Assembly (NCBI GenBank): GCA_019508105.1
Contig: JAEKMB010000101.1
Span: 1-9,293 of the forward strand
DNA: 9,293 nt
From: Alphaproteobacteria bacterium
Lineage (GTDB): Bacteria; Pseudomonadota; Alphaproteobacteria; Micropepsales; Micropepsaceae
Direction: 5' to 3'
The notes beneath the pieces were generated by a model. It made no database searches. It saw nothing but the letters and a program-made list of their open reading frames with translations, and was not told where the DNA came from. Positions 6,701-9,293 of this stretch are shown here, piece after piece; position 1 is the first letter of the stretch; every line of letters starts with the position of its first letter. The translations under genes and the position numbers were made by a program.

Positions 6701-7717
6701 CTATTGCGCCGGAGCGCGGGGCGCCCGGACATTCTCGGTGTTCTGCATGTTGATCAGGTTGTAACCACCCAGCGCCAGGCGCACCGAAGGACCGGACGGC
6801 GCCATGGCCGACATTTCATGCCAGCTCATGGGCGCGGCATAGAGCACATCGCCTTCCACCGCATTGAACTCGCCGGCATTCTCGAAGCGGCCGCGAATCT
6901 GGCCCACCTGCACGATCCACCATTCCGCCGGCCCGGCATGCATGTGGCCGAATACGGATTTGGGATTGAAAGTGTCGGTGGTGGGGCCCTGGCCGATATT
7001 CAGTGAGCCGGTGCCGCACTTGTTGTCGGCCGGATTGACATAGCCTAGCAGCGGATTGACGAACAGATGATCGTCCAGCACCTGCGGCCCGCGCGGCGCG
7101 CATTTGGCGATGCCGTCATCGAAGGTGTTCCAATGCAGCTTGTTGATGCTACTGTAAGGTTCGGCTTTGTGCGGGAAGGCGATCTTGACGATCCGGCCGC
7201 CCTTGCTTGGTTCCGGCTGCGGCCCGTCGGCGGGATAGACCGTTTTGTAGTTGGTGGGATTGACCTCCACCCACAGCGCCGGTCGGGTGCCGGCCACATC
7301 CGCCGAATAGACCGTCGTCTTCATGATGTTGATGATCGAGCCGCGAGTGGCCGTGACCGGCTGCTGGCCTTCGACATTGAAATGCACTTCACCCGCAACG
7401 ATCACAAAGACGGTGGGCGTGTCGGGATGCATGCGCGGGGAGATGTGCTGGCCAGGCGCGGCGGAGTTGTAGGTGGCGTCCTGTTCGGGATCCAGGATGA
7501 TCTGCTGGGACCAACTGTCCTGGCCGGCATGCATCTTCTTGAGATCGGCCAGGCGCCACAAGGGGCGCATCGGTGCCTTGTACACACCGCCTTCGGTCTT
7601 GTTGACCCACCAGTTTTCGGCCGTCCCGCCGCCGCCACCCGCCGGCTGTGCCAGCGACGGCGTCAACGCCCAGACGCTGCAGCAAGCCAAAGATGCGATG
7701 ATGCGATTGGTGCGCAT
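6701..7717 (-). CDS. Secreted bicupin protein
   Basis: The 338-residue product has a Sec signal peptide (residues 1-23, ending PSLAQ) and a Gly-rich linker, then two cupin-like halves. The C-terminal half carries a canonical motif 1: H258-x-H260-x4-E265-x6-G272 (HMHAGPAEWWIVQVG), and a motif 2 GDVLYAAPMSWH with H300, so it should bind a metal. The N-terminal half (about 85-150) has the fold signature but lacks ligands: R95, H97 and T102 occupy the HxH...E positions and V137 replaces the motif 2 His. Start choice: ATG 7717 has GGGGA 4 nt upstream and opens a signal peptide; the longer frame to 7858 is non-signal and crosses the divergent promoter region. It is first in the leftward unit. Cupins of this type include dioxygenases, isomerases and binding proteins; the reaction is unknown. 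Confidence 0.82.
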   Translation of the reverse strand: MRTNRIIASLACCSVWALTPSLAQPAGGGGGTAENWWVNKTEGGVYKAPMRPLWRLADLKKMHAGQDSWSQQIILDPEQDATYNSAAPGQHISPRMHPDTPTVFVIVAGEVHFNVEGQQPVTATRGSIINIMKTTVYSADVAGTRPALWVEVNPTNYKTVYPADGPQPEPSKGGRIVKIAFPHKAEPYSSINKLHWNTFDDGIAKCAPRGPQVLDDHLFVNPLLGYVNPADNKCGTGSLNIGQGPTTDTFNPKSVFGHMHAGPAEWWIVQVGQIRGRFENAGEFNAVEGDVLYAAPMSWHEMSAMAPSGPSVRLALGGYNLINMQNTENVRAPRAPAQ

Positions 7718-7919
7718 GATTTCCCCATCGGTTGCGACTGCAATTATGACAAACACTGCGCGTGCCAATATGCAATTCGTCGCCGCCGCCAGCCGCGGCC
7801 GTTGCGCTGATTTTACGCTTTTCTTACAGAAACGGGACCTTTCGCTGCTGCAACACAAGCAGGCGCTCGCATTGCCCTTCGCGCCGATGCTACGATCAAC
7901 GTGTTAGGGGAAGTTCATT
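7718..7919. promoter_or_regulatory. Divergent intergenic control region
   Basis: These roughly 200 bases separate the bicupin (leftward) and second hydrolase (rightward) genes and must hold promoters for both. Leftward: CATAAT (plus-strand 7743-7748) about 25 nt before the ATG is a good -10 look-alike; TTGGCA (7763-7768) lies upstream but only 14 nt away, so the pair is imperfect. Rightward: TACGAT (7891-7896) is a possible -10 about 24 nt before the GTG, with no good -35. The shared AT-rich motif occupies 7811-7827, near the middle. TGCAATT is repeated directly at 7739-7745 and 7771-7777, starts 32 bp apart, flanking the leftward promoter candidate. Confidence 0.55.
7811..7827 (-). promoter_or_regulatory. 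Copy 2 of shared AT-rich motif GTAAGAAA-N3-GTAAAA
   Basis: Read on the minus strand this is GTAAGAAAAGCGTAAAA, identical to the copy at 4403-4419 in both outer blocks (8 and 6 bases) and the spacer length. It lies 93-94 nt from both divergent starts, so a protein bound here could act on either unit. Binding is inferred. Confidence 0.45.
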
Positions 7920-8834
7920 GTGAAAAGATTTGCCCTGATCTCCGGTCTGATAGGCGCGCTGGTTTGCGCAGGAGCCCAGGCGCAGCCGCGCGGCCACCAG
8001 TTGCCCGCCGACAATCTCACGCAACTCTCTGCCCATGTCTGGGCCATCGAGGGCGGTTCGCCCACCATCGCGATTGTGGTGGGACACAAAGCGACCCTGA
8101 TCGTTGACGACGGATTGGGCACCCCCAATGGCAGGATCGTGCTGGACGCGGCGCACAAACTTTCCACCAACGGGCAGAAACTCTACCTCACTACGACGCA
8201 TTATCACGCCGAGCACGCCACCGGCGACGGCGCTTTTCCGGCGGACACCGTGCTGGTGCGCCCCCGGGTGCAACAGGCGGAACTGGAAGCCGAAGGCCAG
8301 AAGCTGGTCGACCTTTTCGCCGGCCGGTCGCCGGACGACAAAGCGTTGCTGCAGGACATGCATTATCTCAAGCCCGGCATCCTGTTCGATTCCGATTACC
8401 GGCTGGATCTGGGCGGGGTGAAGGTTCGCCTGGCCTGGTTCGGGCCCGCGCACACACGCGGCGATGAAGTGGTGATGGTAGAGCCCGACAGTGTGCTAAT
8501 TTCCGGGGACGTGGTGCAGAACAAGGCCGCGCCCTATTTCTATTGCAGTGAATGCACCCCCGAAAGCTGGCTGGCGGTGGTGGACAAGATCGCGGCGCAA
8601 TTTCATCCCAAAATCGTGGTGCCCGATCACAGCCCGCCGGGAAACGCCTCTCTGATCGCGGAAACCCGCGCTTTTATGGCGAGCCTCGCTACGCGCATCC
8701 AGGCCCTGAAAGCCGAAGGCAAATCCGCCGACGAAGCCGGCAAGATCGTGACCGCGGAAATGCAGGCCAAATATCCCGATTGGGGGTCACTGAACCGCCT
8801 CCAGCTCGGCGTCACCCACGCTTACGCGCAATAG
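7920..8834 (+). CDS. Secreted metallo-beta-lactamase-fold protein with HxHxEH motif
   Basis: The 304-residue product has a Sec signal peptide (residues 1-22, CAGAQAQ). It follows the metallo-beta-lactamase fold: strand and loop TLIVDDGLGT (59-68), zinc motif THYHAEHATGD (93-103) with H94, H96, E98, H99; GPAHTRGDEVV with H178; SGDVVQ with bridging D197; and VPDHSPPG with H237. This His/Asp set is that of the glyoxalase II/SoxH-like hydrolases, but the usual Asp of HxHxDH is Glu (E98). It is therefore a different subgroup from the B3-like protein across the divergent promoter. The C-terminal helical tail (260-300, ending LQLGVTHAYAQ) is usual for this group. The start is GTG 7920, with GGGGA 8 nt upstream and an immediate KR signal-peptide n-region. 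It leads a rightward operon with the TIM-barrel gene 19 nt downstream. Substrate unknown. Confidence 0.85.
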   Translation: MKRFALISGLIGALVCAGAQAQPRGHQLPADNLTQLSAHVWAIEGGSPTIAIVVGHKATLIVDDGLGTPNGRIVLDAAHKLSTNGQKLYLTTTHYHAEHATGDGAFPADTVLVRPRVQQAELEAEGQKLVDLFAGRSPDDKALLQDMHYLKPGILFDSDYRLDLGGVKVRLAWFGPAHTRGDEVVMVEPDSVLISGDVVQNKAAPYFYCSECTPESWLAVVDKIAAQFHPKIVVPDHSPPGNASLIAETRAFMASLATRIQALKAEGKSADEAGKIVTAEMQAKYPDWGSLNRLQLGVTHAYAQ

Positions 8835-8853
8835 CCACCAGGAGGGGAAGAGC

Positions 8854-9293
8854 ATGGACCGTCGCAGCTTCTTCTCCGCCACCGGTGCTGCTGGAGCGGC
8901 ATCCGCCCTGCGCGCGACCGCCGCTCCCGCGGCGCACAGAAAACTGCCGCCCTTGAAGGCACGTTTGGGTCATCAGTTCGGCGCCCTGACCGAGCAGAGT
9001 GCCGCCTGGGTGGCGCGCTTCGGCGTCGATGCCATCTGCACCCGACCCGTCACCGCCGATCCGGCGCGGCTTTATCCCACGGTGGACGAGCTGAAAGTGA
9101 TGCTGGACATCGCCGACCGCCACAAGGTCAGGGTCGAAATCGTCGACAGCGTGCTGTTGCAATCGTCCGATATCGACAAGGAAAAGCATGCCGGCATCGT
9201 GCTGGGCCTCAGTCCCGAACGCGACCGCGAGATCGAGGCGTTTCAGAACCATTTGCGCAACTGCGCCGCCACCGGCATCCGCTGCATCAAGTA
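8854..9293 (+). CDS. Tat-signal TIM-barrel protein, mannonate dehydratase-like (C-terminally cut)
   Basis: The frame is open from ATG 8854 to the right edge, so only the first 146 codons are seen. AGGAGG lies 8 nt upstream of the ATG, the strongest ribosome site in the window. The N-terminus MDRRSFFSATGAAGAASAL is a twin-arginine signal. The mature part begins with a barrel strand region GVDAICTRP (57-65), then PTVDELKVMLDIADRHKVRVEIVDSV (75-100), which resembles the mannonate dehydratase (UxuA) pattern of a helix, a strand and an E-x-V-x-S-V element. LGLSPERDREIEAFQNHLRNCAATGI (117-142) is also typical of that family. Metal-binding residues lie beyond the edge, so activity cannot be judged; another xylose-isomerase-like TIM barrel is the main alternative. 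UxuA is normally cytoplasmic, so an exported form would be unusual. Confidence 0.75.
   Translation, partial: MDRRSFFSATGAAGAASALRATAAPAAHRKLPPLKARLGHQFGALTEQSAAWVARFGVDAICTRPVTADPARLYPTVDELKVMLDIADRHKVRVEIVDSVLLQSSDIDKEKHAGIVLGLSPERDREIEAFQNHLRNCAATGIRCIK

Noticed and set aside
7749..7768. Possible sigma-54 promoter (TTGGCACG on the minus strand)
   Set aside because: The -24 half matches, but the -12 half at the required spacing reads GTGT and lacks the essential GC.
7718..7858. N-terminal extension of the bicupin protein across the intergenic region
   Set aside because: The extra residues are Cys/Arg-rich without family similarity, and the internal ATG 7717 has GGGGA and a proper signal peptide.

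Overview
The window is gene-dense, GC-rich bacterial DNA with Shine-Dalgarno sites of the GGGGA or AGGAG type before nearly every start. A cytochrome c'/c556-like protein next to a di-haem cytochrome b561 points to Pseudomonadota, perhaps Alphaproteobacteria. The DUF1592/DUF1552 pair is best known from Planctomycetota, Myxococcota and Acidobacteriota, so the phylum call is tentative. No rRNA, tRNA, CRISPR array, insertion sequence or integrase was seen. No stretch over 300 bases lacks a gene; the longest intergenic stretches are 7718-7919 (about 200 bases) and 4338-4516 (about 180 bases).

Layout: two transcription units diverge from 7718-7919. Leftward (minus strand), in order of transcription: a secreted bicupin protein, a secreted B3-like metallo-beta-lactamase-fold hydrolase, a secreted NHL beta-propeller, then after a gap with its own likely control region a DUF1592-type c-haem protein, a Tat-type DUF1552 protein, a cytochrome c'/c556-like protein, a membrane cytochrome b561, and the signal peptide of one more exported protein cut by the left edge. 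Rightward: a second secreted metallo-beta-lactamase-fold protein with an HxHxEH motif, then a twin-arginine-signal protein resembling mannonate dehydratase/xylose-isomerase-like TIM barrels, cut by the right edge.

Every product except the membrane cytochrome b561 carries an apparent export signal, so the locus appears to work in the periplasm or at the cell surface. The simplest reading (inference) is an extracytoplasmic catabolic or modifying pathway: two hydrolases, a cupin, a propeller and a sugar-acid-enzyme-like TIM barrel, beside a redox branch in which the DUF1592 haem protein, the soluble c-type cytochrome and cytochrome b561 could pass electrons to or from the quinone pool. The substrate cannot be read from the sequence.

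The most notable non-coding signals are a 17-bp AT-rich motif (TTTTAC-N3-TTTCTTAC on the plus strand, 14 of 17 positions identical) present once in each of the two long intergenic regions, and a perfect 11-bp stem hairpin between the DUF1552 and cytochrome c' genes.
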